A stretch of 64,000 nt of DNA from CAUYXS01 sp965248495 (GTDB lineage: Bacteria; Chloroflexota; Dehalococcoidia; Lucifugimonadales; Australimonadaceae), in the NCBI GenBank assembly GCA_965248495.1, contig CBDFJL010000003.1, positions 62,001 to 126,000 on the forward strand, given 5' to 3'. Position 1 is the stretch's first letter; each line of letters opens with the position of its first letter. The notes under the pieces are model-generated. The model was not told the origin of the DNA. It saw only the letters and a list, made by a program, of their open reading frames with translations, and did not search any database. Positions 19,007-26,614 of the stretch are shown piece by piece. The translations under genes were made by a program, and so were the position numbers.

Positions 19007-19398
19007 ATGCGCGGTCTGGGTCTGTTGATGGGAATGGCGGTCGTCGCGTGTGGGGTGATCCCGCTGAGACGGTGTCCTCCCTGGAGCCCGTCGATGGCGC
19101 CGGCGTGACGAGTCCATTCACCGTTCGCATGGCAACCGAAAGCCTCACCGTCGAACCCGCGGGCACCGCCCGTGATGGCTATGGCCACCACCACATCCTC
19201 GTGGACGCGGGCCTGCCACCGGTGGGACAGTCGATTCCCTCCGACAGCCAGCACCGGCACTTCGGCATCGGTCAGACAGAGACGACGCTGGACCTGTCGG
19301 CGGGAGAGCACACGCTGACGCTGCTGTTCGCGAGCGGTGACCACGTTCCCTATGACCCGCCGATAACGCAGACGATCCGCGTGACCGTCTCGGAGTAA
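19007..19398 (+). pseudogene. DUF4399 lipoprotein gene with frameshift after the signal peptide
   Basis: The C-terminal frame (about 19060-19398) encodes a clear DUF4399 domain: TSPFTVRMATESLTVEPAG, GYGHHHILVDAG, DSQHRHFGIGQTETTLDL and GEHTLTLLFASGDHVPY. The expected export signal, MRGLGLLMGMAVVACG with a lipobox VVAC, is encoded just upstream from the ATG at 19007 but in another frame. The two join if one base is changed around 19055-19060. The alternative start, a GTG at 18973, gives a hydrophilic N-terminus unlike the family. So this is a recently broken lipoprotein gene or a base-calling error. DUF4399 proteins are periplasmic or cell-surface proteins of unknown function. Confidence 0.7.
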
Positions 19399-19456
19399 TT
19401 CCCGCTCGCAGTCGCCGCGACGGCCGCTACGAAACGATGGACGAGGGAGGCACACG

Positions 19457-20131
19457 ATGAGAGAGCATGGGAGAGAGCGTCGTTGGAATATTGCCGGAGC
19501 GCTGAGCGGTGTCGTGTTCGTGGGGTTGATGTTCGCCGGGATGGCCGTCGCTGGCTCACCGGACGTCGAGCCATCCGATACCGCTGACGCCATAGCGCGA
19601 GCGCTCGCCGACCGCAGTGACCAGACCCGGTCGGGGAGCATGTTCACCCTGCTCGGGCTAGCGTTTTTCTTCCCGTTCCTCGCATACCTGCGCCATCGGC
19701 TGCGGGCGGCTGAAGGTGACGACGGCTGGCTGCACACGATGGCTTACGGCGGCAGGCTGGTGGCCGCAGCGATGCTCCTGCTGATCGTGAGCGTCCAGCT
19801 GGCGACGACCTCGGTGTCGGCGGGCGTGGACCAGGTGGTCGGCAAGGTGTTCGTCGTGTACACGTGGAATTGGAGTGTTGTCATCGGCCCGCCGCTGATG
19901 GCGTTCACCCTAGGGTCGTCCTTGGCCATCGTTCGATACGGGGCTGCGCCTCGCTGGACCGGCTGGCTTGGGGTCTTCGTAACGCTCACGGTTGTGATGC
20001 CCTGGATAGGCCTCCCCGTCGCCACGGTCTGGATCGGACTGGTCAGCGTGGCGCTGGCCGTCCAGGAACTGCTGGGTCGGGACGCGCGAGCGCCGCAGGC
20101 CGAGCCGGCCGCGCGGGCGATGACGGGGTAA
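19457..20131 (+). CDS. Six-span membrane protein of unknown function
   Basis: A 224-residue integral membrane protein. Hydrophobic segments are visible near residues 13-32, 64-82, 94-113, 128-150, 160-180 and 184-205. The N-terminal loop is SPDVEPSDTADAIARALADR. The general plan resembles DUF4386-like proteins, but I cannot assign a family. GGAGG lies nine bases upstream of the ATG at 19457. It follows the DUF4399 gene by 58 bases on the same strand. Confidence 0.7.
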   Translation: MREHGRERRWNIAGALSGVVFVGLMFAGMAVAGSPDVEPSDTADAIARALADRSDQTRSGSMFTLLGLAFFFPFLAYLRHRLRAAEGDDGWLHTMAYGGRLVAAAMLLLIVSVQLATTSVSAGVDQVVGKVFVVYTWNWSVVIGPPLMAFTLGSSLAIVRYGAAPRWTGWLGVFVTLTVVMPWIGLPVATVWIGLVSVALAVQELLGRDARAPQAEPAARAMTG

Positions 20132-20309
20132 CCGGTGCGCCGGCCCGTTCGCCTTTGCCGGTGAGGGGGCGGTACCGTGCGGGTATGCCCGTGCCAAACG
20201 ATTCGGTGCAGCGGCTTAGAATGCCGGCGTGAGTCACGAGAGCCCCCGCAGCGCATTTGTTCGAGGGTGTAGGGTCGCGATTGCCGTCTGATATGAAAGG
20301 AGTACAACC

Positions 20310-20670
20310 CTGGCGAAGATGATGTATTTCAGCACGAATGGCTCGGAAAACCCGACCAAGCCGTGCTGCCTTTCTACTCGCGAACGGTGCTGTTGAGGCC
20401 AGACACGAAGCCCAGATCATCGTCTTTGGAGATGCGGTGGTCGTTGTGCAGCATGTCGTGGCCGCGGCAGTGGTTCCCGTTGGCTGGTCCCCGCTGAAGC
20501 AGCTCATGGACACGTCGATTGCGAACGGCGTGCCCATCTATGTCTGAGGCGGGTGCTCTGGGGCTCGTGGAGTCACCGAAGCAGACCTTGAAGGTAAGAA
20601 CGCCAAGTTCACGAACCCCAAAGAGGGAGCCGATCTGATGGCCGCGGCCGACCAGGTCATTTCGACTTAG
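20310..20670 (+). pseudogene. DsrE-family protein gene with in-frame TGA at a conserved cysteine and one frameshift; candidate selenoprotein or relic
   Basis: GAAAGGAG at 20295-20302 precedes a start near 20310 (CTG, or ATG at 20319). The frame reads AKMMYFSTNGSENPTK; a single extra base near 20361 then shifts it into FLLANGAVEA, AQIIVFGDAVVVV and NGVPIYV. After a TGA at 20545-20547 the same frame continues GGCSGARGVTEADLEGKNAK to a TAG at 20668. Summed, this is a full-length DsrE/F protein of about 119 residues. The TGA stands where relatives have the first Cys of CGGC, giving a UGGC redox motif if read as selenocysteine. Two short hairpins are possible just after it. The frameshift may instead mean a dead gene or an assembly error. 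Confidence 0.7.
20548..20577 (+). promoter_or_regulatory. Possible SECIS-like hairpin after the DsrE TGA
   Basis: Two alternative stems fit these bases. One pairs GGTGCTCT with GGAGTCACC with one bulged T, with a G-rich loop 13 bases after the TGA. The other pairs GGCTC with GAGTC around a GTG loop about 20 bases after the TGA. The second meets the usual 16-37-base spacing but is short. Evidence is weaker than for the hairpin at 20876. Confidence 0.3.
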
Positions 20671-20699
20671 CCAACGGGCACCGAAGGAAGGAGCCGCCA

Positions 20700-21033
20700 G
20701 AAGGATCTCCAACCGGGTCCTCAACCTTGCTCCGGACAAGCCGGCGGCGCTAAAGGAAATCGCGCGGGTCCTTCGACCCGGTGGGCGCCTCCAGTTCGGC
20801 GACATCCTAGTGCAAGAGGCTGTACCACAAAGCGCTAAAGAGGACATCGATCTATGGACCGGCTGAATTGCCGGTGCTCTGCTGGAAGCAGAGCTTCAGC
20901 GAGTGGTGGAAGGCGCTAGATTCGGGGACTTTGAGATTGTCAGCCGAAAAGACGTCTTCAGCGGTGCCCTCAGGAGTCGAGTGCTGCGAACTTCGGCACC
21001 GTCGGAATCACGTTCCGGGCGACTAAGTTGTAG
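20700..21033 (+). pseudogene. 3' part of an ArsM-like SAM methyltransferase gene with in-frame TGA at a conserved cysteine
   Basis: The frame reads ISNRVLNLAPDKPAALKEI, ARVLRPGGRLQFGDILV, DIDLWTG, TGA at 20864-20866, then IAGALLEAELQRVVEGARFG and KDVFSGA. After a one-base deletion near 20966 it continues as ESSAANFGTVGITFRATKL with a TAG at 21031. This is the C-terminal half of an arsenite methyltransferase-type class I SAM enzyme. Relatives carry WTGCIAGAL, so the TGA again replaces a cysteine. The N-terminal half with the SAM glycine loop is missing, so the present copy cannot be functional. It follows the DsrE-like gene by about 30 bases. Confidence 0.7.
20876..20894 (+). promoter_or_regulatory. 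Candidate bacterial SECIS hairpin in the ArsM-like gene
   Basis: GCTCTGC pairs perfectly with GCAGAGC around a TGGAA loop; a further T-A pair can reduce the loop to GGA. The hairpin begins ten bases after the in-frame TGA, and its apical loop lies about 16-17 bases after it. Bacterial SECIS elements are expected to have an apical loop with a G in its first positions, roughly 16-37 bases downstream of UGA. The fit is good, but a hairpin in G+C-rich coding DNA can arise by chance. Confidence 0.45.
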
Positions 21034-21101
21034 GTGACGCCTTCGGCACAACCATGGGCCTTGGCCCATACTGACCGATATTTCTTTGAGAGGTGACGTT
21101 C

Positions 21102-21326
21102 ATGGCACTCAGTGACATCAAGGTGGCCAACGGTAGCTGGCTCGTAGCGAACTGTGCGGATTTCCCTAGTGAGCAGAATTGCCAGCTCGTGATCATGGGA
21201 CCCGCTGGCCAGCGAGAGGACTTGGTCGCTGCGGCTGCGGCCCACGCTGTGGACAGCCACGGGCACCAAGACTCTGCGGAGCTCCGTAGCGGCCTCGCAG
21301 GTATCCTGCGGGAAGTAGACGTCTAA
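21102..21326 (+). CDS. DUF1059-like small protein
   Basis: A 74-residue protein starting MALSDIKVANGSWLVANC. Its second half follows the DUF1059 pattern: EDLVAAAAAHAVDSHGH, then SAELRSGLAGILREVDV. DUF1059 proteins are small cytosolic proteins of unknown function, common in Chloroflexota and Actinobacteriota. GAGAGGTGA stands a few bases upstream of the ATG at 21102, which decides the start. It is the only intact gene behind the DsrE/ArsM-like remnants and ends 46 bases before a strong terminator hairpin. Confidence 0.65.
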   Translation: MALSDIKVANGSWLVANCADFPSEQNCQLVIMGPAGQREDLVAAAAAHAVDSHGHQDSAELRSGLAGILREVDV

Positions 21327-21372
21327 CCCCTCAGAGTCCAAGCCTTTGGTAGCCGATCCATGGCCGGGAATA

Positions 21373-21408
21373 GGAAGGGCCCCGGGCACAAGTGCCCGGG
21401 GCCCTTCC
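21373..21408. terminator. Perfect 17-bp GGGCCC-core hairpin
   Basis: GGAAGGGCCCCGGGCAC and its exact complement face each other across two A residues. There is no T-run beyond TTCC. It ends the DUF1059 transcript and is symmetrical, so it could act in both directions. On the minus strand it lies directly downstream of the ssrA-end-like repeat. Confidence 0.75.
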
Positions 21409-21409
21409 G

Positions 21410-21431
21410 TTCGTGTTCATGGAGGAGATGG
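21410..21431. repeat. Right copy of 22-nt direct repeat (ssrA-end-like)
   Basis: This copy matches 12089-12110 at 20 of 22 positions in the same orientation. Read on the minus strand it is CCATCTCCTCCATGAACACG, then a strong terminator hairpin. That order (RNA 3' end, short spacer, terminator) is what an ssrA locus would show. The T-arm 5' half is absent here. It may be the second half-site of an ancient integration. Confidence 0.35.
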
Positions 21432-21611
21432 GGAAAGCCTAGCGACACCGACCCGGTCCCTGCGACGGTGTCCGGTCATTCACCCAGGCTTGATGTTCTG
21501 GTTGACGCCCCGCTCGCCTTCCTCGCCTGTGAATCAGTGTGATGCGCGGCGGTTCGATACGCGCGCCCGGCATCAGAATGACGCGGCGCGTGGTCCGGCA
21601 CGAAACGCCCG

Positions 21612-23471
21612 CTAGGAGGTACGCTCGCTGGCCGGTTGCGCGTTCGTCAGCGCCATGAGCCGGCCGGTGAGCTCCGCGGGCTCAGCATGGTCGAGGCTCG
21701 CGATCAGCCCGTCCAGCGTTTCCACGGTAACGTCGCCCGTCGGCGAATCGACTCGAAACACGCTGGGGTGGGAGGTCTTCGCCGTGCGCTCGTCGCTGCC
21801 ATAGAGGCGCTCGCTCAGCTTCTCACCGGGCCTGATGCCGACGTACTCGATGGCGATGTCCACATGCGGTCGCAGCCCACGCATCCGCACCAGGCGGCGG
21901 GCCAGGTCGTCGATGCGGATGGGTTCGCCCATGTCCAGCATGAAGAGCTCGCCGCCCTGGGTGAACGCGCCGGCCTGAATAATGAGCTTCACGGCCTCCG
22001 AGATGCTCATGAAGTAGCGCGTCATGTCGGGGTGGGTGACCGTCACGGGCCCGCCCGCCTCGATCTGGCTCTCGAAGGTCGGAACGACGCTCCCGCGCGA
22101 GCGCAGGACGTTGCCGAACCGGACCGCCGTGAACAGCGTGCGGCTCTCCGCCCGTCTCAGAACGATGAGCTCGGCCAGCCGTTTTGTCGCGCCCATGACG
22201 CTGGTCGGCTCAACCGCCTTGTCGGTGGAGACCAGGACGAAACGCTCCGTCCCGGAGCGCTCCGCGGCGTCGGCCACGATTCGCGTGCCGAGCACATTGA
22301 CGCGCACGGCCTCCTCGGGGTGTGCCTCCATCAGCGGGACGTGCTTGTAGGCGGCCGCGTGGAAGACCACCGCCGGCCGGTACGTCTCGAAGATGGAGGC
22401 GACCTTGCGCTCGTCGGTCGCATCGGCGATCAGCGGCACGACCTCCACGTCGGGCGCCGGGTGGAGAGCAAGCATGGTTAGGTCGAACAGGCCCGACTCG
22501 TTGTTGTCGAGCGCGAGCAGCCGCGTGGGTCCGAGGCCAAGGATCTGACTGCACAGCTCAGAGCCGATGGAGCCCGCCGCGCCGGTGACGAGGACGGTCC
22601 GGCCGGCGATGGTCGCCTTACAGGACTGCTCGTCGATGGCCACCTGCTCGCGGCCAAGCAGGTCCTCCGCCGTGACGTCGCGCAGCGCGGGCCCGACCCG
22701 CGAGCCCTCGACGAACGACAGCAGGCCGGGGACCACCTTGATCGCCGCGTCGGTCGCCTCGCATATGTCCAGGACGTCGCGGAAGTCGGCACCGCTGATG
22801 TTGATGATCGCTATCGCTATCAGGTCCACCGATCGCGACCGCACGACGTCGGCGATCTCGCCCCGGCCTCCCAGTACGCGCACGCCGTGGAGGCGCAGCC
22901 CCTGTTTGCCGGCGGCGTCGTCGATGAAGCCGACGATCTCGTAGTCGGCCGCGCCGATCCCCATCAACGTACCGGCGAGCATCTGGCCCGCCTCGCCGGC
23001 GCCGACGATGAGCACGCGCTGGCGCCCTGGCCCCGACGTTCGCAGGCTCGAACGCAGCAGCTGCGGCGCGTATCGGACGGCGAGGAACGCCGTCAGCGAG
23101 AAGAACCCACCCAGGAGCACCGTGCCCAGCGGGAGCTGCCGCTCGCCCGGCACCGTCAGGTCGATGGCCACGACGAGCGCGGTGGCGATGCCCGCGGCCA
23201 GCGCCATGGGGACGACCTCACGTGTGGTCGCGTACCGCCATATCCGGTGGTACATGCCCAGAGCGTAGTTCGCCGCCAGGAATACGAGAATGATGAACGG
23301 CAGCAGCGTGACGAGCCCGTCGAGCCACTGCTGGGGTGGGCGTCCGGCGAAGCGCGCCGGGAGCGCGAGGTAGAACGCGAACGCCGTCAGCAGCCCGTCG
23401 AGCACCAGCAGATAGCCGGACTGGCGAAGGGCCCGAATCGGCGACAGATGTGGGAAAGGGTCGCGCTTCAC
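21612..23471 (-). CDS. Polysaccharide biosynthesis NDP-sugar dehydratase/epimerase (CapD/FlaA1 family)
   Basis: A 619-residue membrane-anchored enzyme. About four transmembrane helices occupy residues 15-145. A Rossmann domain follows (VLIVGAGEAGQMLAG, residues about 155-280), then the extended SDR domain with VTGAAGSIGSELCSQ. Catalytic residues lie in VSTDKAVEPTSVMGATKR, where Met replaces the usual SDR tyrosine, as in FlaA1/PglF C6-dehydratases; GIRPGEKLSERLY follows. It probably converts a UDP-sugar to a 4-keto-6-deoxy intermediate for surface glycans. The GTG at 23471 has GGGAGGAG upstream; longer starts lack support. A DegT-type aminotransferase that could use such a product is at 58.3 kb. 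Confidence 0.92.
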   Translation of the reverse strand: MKRDPFPHLSPIRALRQSGYLLVLDGLLTAFAFYLALPARFAGRPPQQWLDGLVTLLPFIILVFLAANYALGMYHRIWRYATTREVVPMALAAGIATALVVAIDLTVPGERQLPLGTVLLGGFFSLTAFLAVRYAPQLLRSSLRTSGPGRQRVLIVGAGEAGQMLAGTLMGIGAADYEIVGFIDDAAGKQGLRLHGVRVLGGRGEIADVVRSRSVDLIAIAIINISGADFRDVLDICEATDAAIKVVPGLLSFVEGSRVGPALRDVTAEDLLGREQVAIDEQSCKATIAGRTVLVTGAAGSIGSELCSQILGLGPTRLLALDNNESGLFDLTMLALHPAPDVEVVPLIADATDERKVASIFETYRPAVVFHAAAYKHVPLMEAHPEEAVRVNVLGTRIVADAAERSGTERFVLVSTDKAVEPTSVMGATKRLAELIVLRRAESRTLFTAVRFGNVLRSRGSVVPTFESQIEAGGPVTVTHPDMTRYFMSISEAVKLIIQAGAFTQGGELFMLDMGEPIRIDDLARRLVRMRGLRPHVDIAIEYVGIRPGEKLSERLYGSDERTAKTSHPSVFRVDSPTGDVTVETLDGLIASLDHAEPAELTGRLMALTNAQPASERTS

Positions 23472-23673
23472 GCGGTTTTCGCTCCTCCCAGGGAGAAGAA
23501 CCTGCACTCGCCTGCACTCGATTGTACTGCGCACCCATACGGCCACCGCCAGGGGGCCAACCTCCCGTTTAGTACGCCGTTAAGGCGCCGTCTCCACTGT
23601 TCCGCTATCCTGCGCCGGACCAAGGCCGTTGGACGGGCCATGAACCCCGCCGAGGGCGGCAGGAGGCATTGAC

Positions 23674-25311
23674 TTGTCACAGACGTCACATCTCGGTCCC
23701 GACAGGGTGTTCGTGAACGCCGCCGGGGTCATCACCATGGCAGGCACGATGGCCGGCGGTACCACTCTCGATCCCTCAATAACGGCCATCGCCGTGCGCA
23801 ACGGCCGTATCGCCGCACTCGGCGACGACGACGCGATGCGGGCGATGGCAGGCTCCGCACCCGTGGCCGACCTCGCAAAAACCATCGTCATGCCGGGCCT
23901 GGTGGACTCGCACAATCACTTCCTCTCGACTGCCATAGGCTGGGAGCGCGTGCAGCTCGCCCACGTCCGGTCCATCGACGAGCTGCTCACCGCTGTCGAG
24001 GCTCGCGCCAAGGAGACGCCACCGGGCGAATGGGTGCTCTGCTCCTCACGCTGGCACGAGACCTACCTTGCCGAAGGCCGGATGCCCACGGCGCGGGAGC
24101 TGGACAGCGTCACACCAGACCACCCGGTCCACCTGCCGCGCGGCGGCCACGTCGTCGTCACCAACGGCAGGGGGCTGGCGCTGGCAGGTATCGCCGAGGA
24201 CAGCGACGATCCACCCGGCGGCGAGTACATGCGCGACGCCTCAGACAGGCTGACGGGCATGCTGCTCGAGCGGCCTGCCTTCGCGGCGCTGAACCGCCTG
24301 CTCCCCCAGCCCGACGACGAGGACCGCCAGCGCGCGCTGCGGGCGGGGATCGCGGCCTACAACCGCACGGGCATCACCACCGTGCGCGACCCAGGCCTGA
24401 ACTCCACGGAGATCGAGGCGTACCGAGCGGTCCTGCCCGCGGTGCGCTCATTGCGCGCCAGCCTCATGTGGCGCATCGAGATGAGCACGGCGCCCGAAGA
24501 GCGGCGCGCGTGGATCGATGGTCGCGCGGCCCTCAGCGAGTTCGGTGACGAGTGGCTCGACGTATGGGGGCTCAAGGTGCTTCTCGACGGCGGCGTCGAG
24601 GGCGGCTACTTCCGCGACCCCTACGCGAACAACCCGGCCTTCCGCGGCTTCCCCTTCGCCAGCGAAGAGGACCTGTACGCCATCCTCGAGCAGGCCCATG
24701 GCATCGGGTGGCGGGTCGGCGTCCACGTGGTGGGCGATGCCGCCATGGACATGGTGCTCGAAGCGTTCGAGCGGCTGGACGCGAACACGGGTGTCGGCGC
24801 CAGTGGACACGCGCTGGAGCACGCCTTCTCTCCAGTGGCCAATGCCGTTGAGCGGACACGCGACCTGGGCCTGAGCGTGACCCTCCAGCACGCACTGGTC
24901 TACAGCCTCGCGGGCAACATGCGGAGCTACTGGGGCGACCCGCGCGCCAGTGACTGCACCCCGGCGCGGGCTTGGCTCGACTCGAAGGCCGTCGTAGGCG
25001 CGGGCACCGACTCCCCCGTCACCAACTACGACCCGTGGCAGAACGTCTACGGGTTCGCGACCCGCGATACGGAGGTGGCGGGCGTGCTGGGGCCCCAGCA
25101 CCGCATCTCCGTGGCGGAGACGCTGCGGGCCTACACCGTGGGGTCGGCGGCGGTGCTCCGCATGGACGACACGATCGGATCGCTCGCGCCCGGCATGGCC
25201 GCCGACTTCATCTGCCTGGACCGCGACCCTCTATCGGTGCCGGTGGACGACGTACGCCATACCGCAGTCCTGCGGACCGTGGTCAACGGCGAGCAGGTCT
25301 TCGGAGCGTAG
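23674..25311 (+). CDS. Amidohydrolase family 3 protein (YtcJ-like)
   Basis: A 545-residue protein with beta-sandwich ends and a TIM barrel. The first metal motif is MPGLVDSHNHF, then the block WRVGVHVVGDAAMDMVL, HALEHAF and the aspartate in VVGAGTDSPVTNYDP. The C-terminus, LAPGMAADFICLDRDPL, is typical. YtcJ-like proteins hydrolyse N-substituted amides or formamides, but most substrates are unknown. The TTG at 23674 has AGGAGG seven bases upstream. It leads a same-strand run through the carbamoylase, transporters and PiT genes (ten-base gap to the next gene). Confidence 0.9.
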   Translation: MSQTSHLGPDRVFVNAAGVITMAGTMAGGTTLDPSITAIAVRNGRIAALGDDDAMRAMAGSAPVADLAKTIVMPGLVDSHNHFLSTAIGWERVQLAHVRSIDELLTAVEARAKETPPGEWVLCSSRWHETYLAEGRMPTARELDSVTPDHPVHLPRGGHVVVTNGRGLALAGIAEDSDDPPGGEYMRDASDRLTGMLLERPAFAALNRLLPQPDDEDRQRALRAGIAAYNRTGITTVRDPGLNSTEIEAYRAVLPAVRSLRASLMWRIEMSTAPEERRAWIDGRAALSEFGDEWLDVWGLKVLLDGGVEGGYFRDPYANNPAFRGFPFASEEDLYAILEQAHGIGWRVGVHVVGDAAMDMVLEAFERLDANTGVGASGHALEHAFSPVANAVERTRDLGLSVTLQHALVYSLAGNMRSYWGDPRASDCTPARAWLDSKAVVGAGTDSPVTNYDPWQNVYGFATRDTEVAGVLGPQHRISVAETLRAYTVGSAAVLRMDDTIGSLAPGMAADFICLDRDPLSVPVDDVRHTAVLRTVVNGEQVFGA

Positions 25312-25320
25312 GAAGACACG

Positions 25321-26574
25321 ATGACAGGGCAGGTGCCAATACGGGTCGATGGGCAGCGCCTGTGGGATAGCCTCATGCGGCTCGCGGAGATCGGCGCGAC
25401 GCCCAAGGGCGGATGCCGCCGTCTGGCGCTGTCCGACCTGGACAAGGAGGCGCGCGAGCTGTTCGTCGGCTGGGCCCGAGGGGCCGGCTGCGAGGTCTCG
25501 GTCGACCAGATGGGGAACATCTTCGCTCGCCGCGCCGGCACCGACCCGTCGCTCGCGCCGGTGGCCACGGGGAGCCACCTCGACACCCAGCCCAGCGGCG
25601 GCCGCTTCGACGGTCCTCTCGGCGTCATGTGCGGCTTGGAGGTCGTCCGGACGTTGGTCGCCCTCGGCATCCAAACGCGCCGGCCCATCGAGGTGGTCGT
25701 ATGGACCAACGAAGAGGGGTCGCGCTTCGCACCGCCCATGGTCGGCTCCGGTGTGTTCGCGGGCGTCTTCGACCTACCGTACGGGCTCAGCCGGGCAGAC
25801 GCCGACGGGCTAACCATTGGTGACGAGTTGCGGCGTATCGGTTTCGACGGGTCCTTGGGTATGAGGAGCCGCGACTTCGGCGCGTTCTTCGAGGTCCACA
25901 TCGAGCAGGGCCCGATTCTCGAAGCAGAGGGCAAGAGGATCGGCGTTGTCAGCGGAGCACAAGCCCAGCGCTGGTACGAAGTGACGGTGAGCGGACAGGA
26001 CGCCCACGCGGGCACGACGCCCATGGACCGGCGCCGGGACGCCCTCGTAGGCGCCTCGCGCATCGTGGCCGAGCTCCAGAGCATCGGCGCGGCAACGCCG
26101 GACGGCCGGGCGACTGTCGGCGTGCTGAGAGTCGAGCCGAACTCGCGCAACACCATTCCCGGCGAGGTCTTTTTCACCATCGACCTTCGGCACCCCGACG
26201 ATGCGGCCCTCTCCGATATGGCCGCCGACATGCGCGAGTTTGCCGCCGGCGTCGCGAGAGACGCGGGCCTCAAGCTAGACGTGCGAGAAATCTACTACGC
26301 GCCGCCCCTACCCTTCGACTCCGGCGCGAAGCGGGCCGTGGCCACAGCCGCCCAGGCCCTGGGCCTCGAGTCCATGGAGATCGTCTCGGGAGCCGGCCAC
26401 GACGCCTGCCACATCGCGCGGGTGGCGCCGACGGCGATGGTGTTCATACCCTGCGCCGACGGCATCTCCCACAACGAGACGGAGAGCGCGACGCCGGAGG
26501 ACGTGACCGCCGGCTGCGATGTGCTGCTCAACGCGATGTTGGAGGCCGCCGAGGCGCCCGCGAGAGACGCGTAG
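25321..26574 (+). CDS. hyuC: Zn-dependent hydrolase, N-carbamoyl-L-amino-acid amidohydrolase family
   Basis: A 417-residue M20/M28-type peptidase of the hydantoinase/carbamoylase branch. Metal ligands are visible in TGSHLDTQPSGGRFDGPLG, WTNEEGSRFAPPM, HIEQGPILE and SGAGHDACHIARVAPTAM. The dimerisation domain is at about residues 210-325 (VSGQDAHAGTTPMDRRRDAL). The family removes the carbamoyl group from N-carbamoyl amino acids, completing hydantoin or dihydropyrimidine breakdown; ureidoglycolate and allantoate amidohydrolases are close alternatives. It lies ten bases after the YtcJ-like gene and 40 bases before an MFS transporter. This suggests uptake or export of ureides together with their hydrolysis. 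Confidence 0.9.
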   Translation: MTGQVPIRVDGQRLWDSLMRLAEIGATPKGGCRRLALSDLDKEARELFVGWARGAGCEVSVDQMGNIFARRAGTDPSLAPVATGSHLDTQPSGGRFDGPLGVMCGLEVVRTLVALGIQTRRPIEVVVWTNEEGSRFAPPMVGSGVFAGVFDLPYGLSRADADGLTIGDELRRIGFDGSLGMRSRDFGAFFEVHIEQGPILEAEGKRIGVVSGAQAQRWYEVTVSGQDAHAGTTPMDRRRDALVGASRIVAELQSIGAATPDGRATVGVLRVEPNSRNTIPGEVFFTIDLRHPDDAALSDMAADMREFAAGVARDAGLKLDVREIYYAPPLPFDSGAKRAVATAAQALGLESMEIVSGAGHDACHIARVAPTAMVFIPCADGISHNETESATPEDVTAGCDVLLNAMLEAAEAPARDA

Positions 26575-26614
26575 TCAGGTCTGCTGGTAACGTTCGGTTC
26601 GTCCCTCATTTCGT

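Noticed and set aside
18963..19030. Stop TGA in the DUF4399 upstream frame as another selenocysteine
   Set aside because: The TGA lies before the signal peptide in a frame without any family similarity, so it is only part of a frameshifted leader.
21545..21585. tRNA-like GGTTCGATACG sequence
   Set aside because: The stem around it does not pair over five bases, and no acceptor, anticodon arm or CCA could be found.
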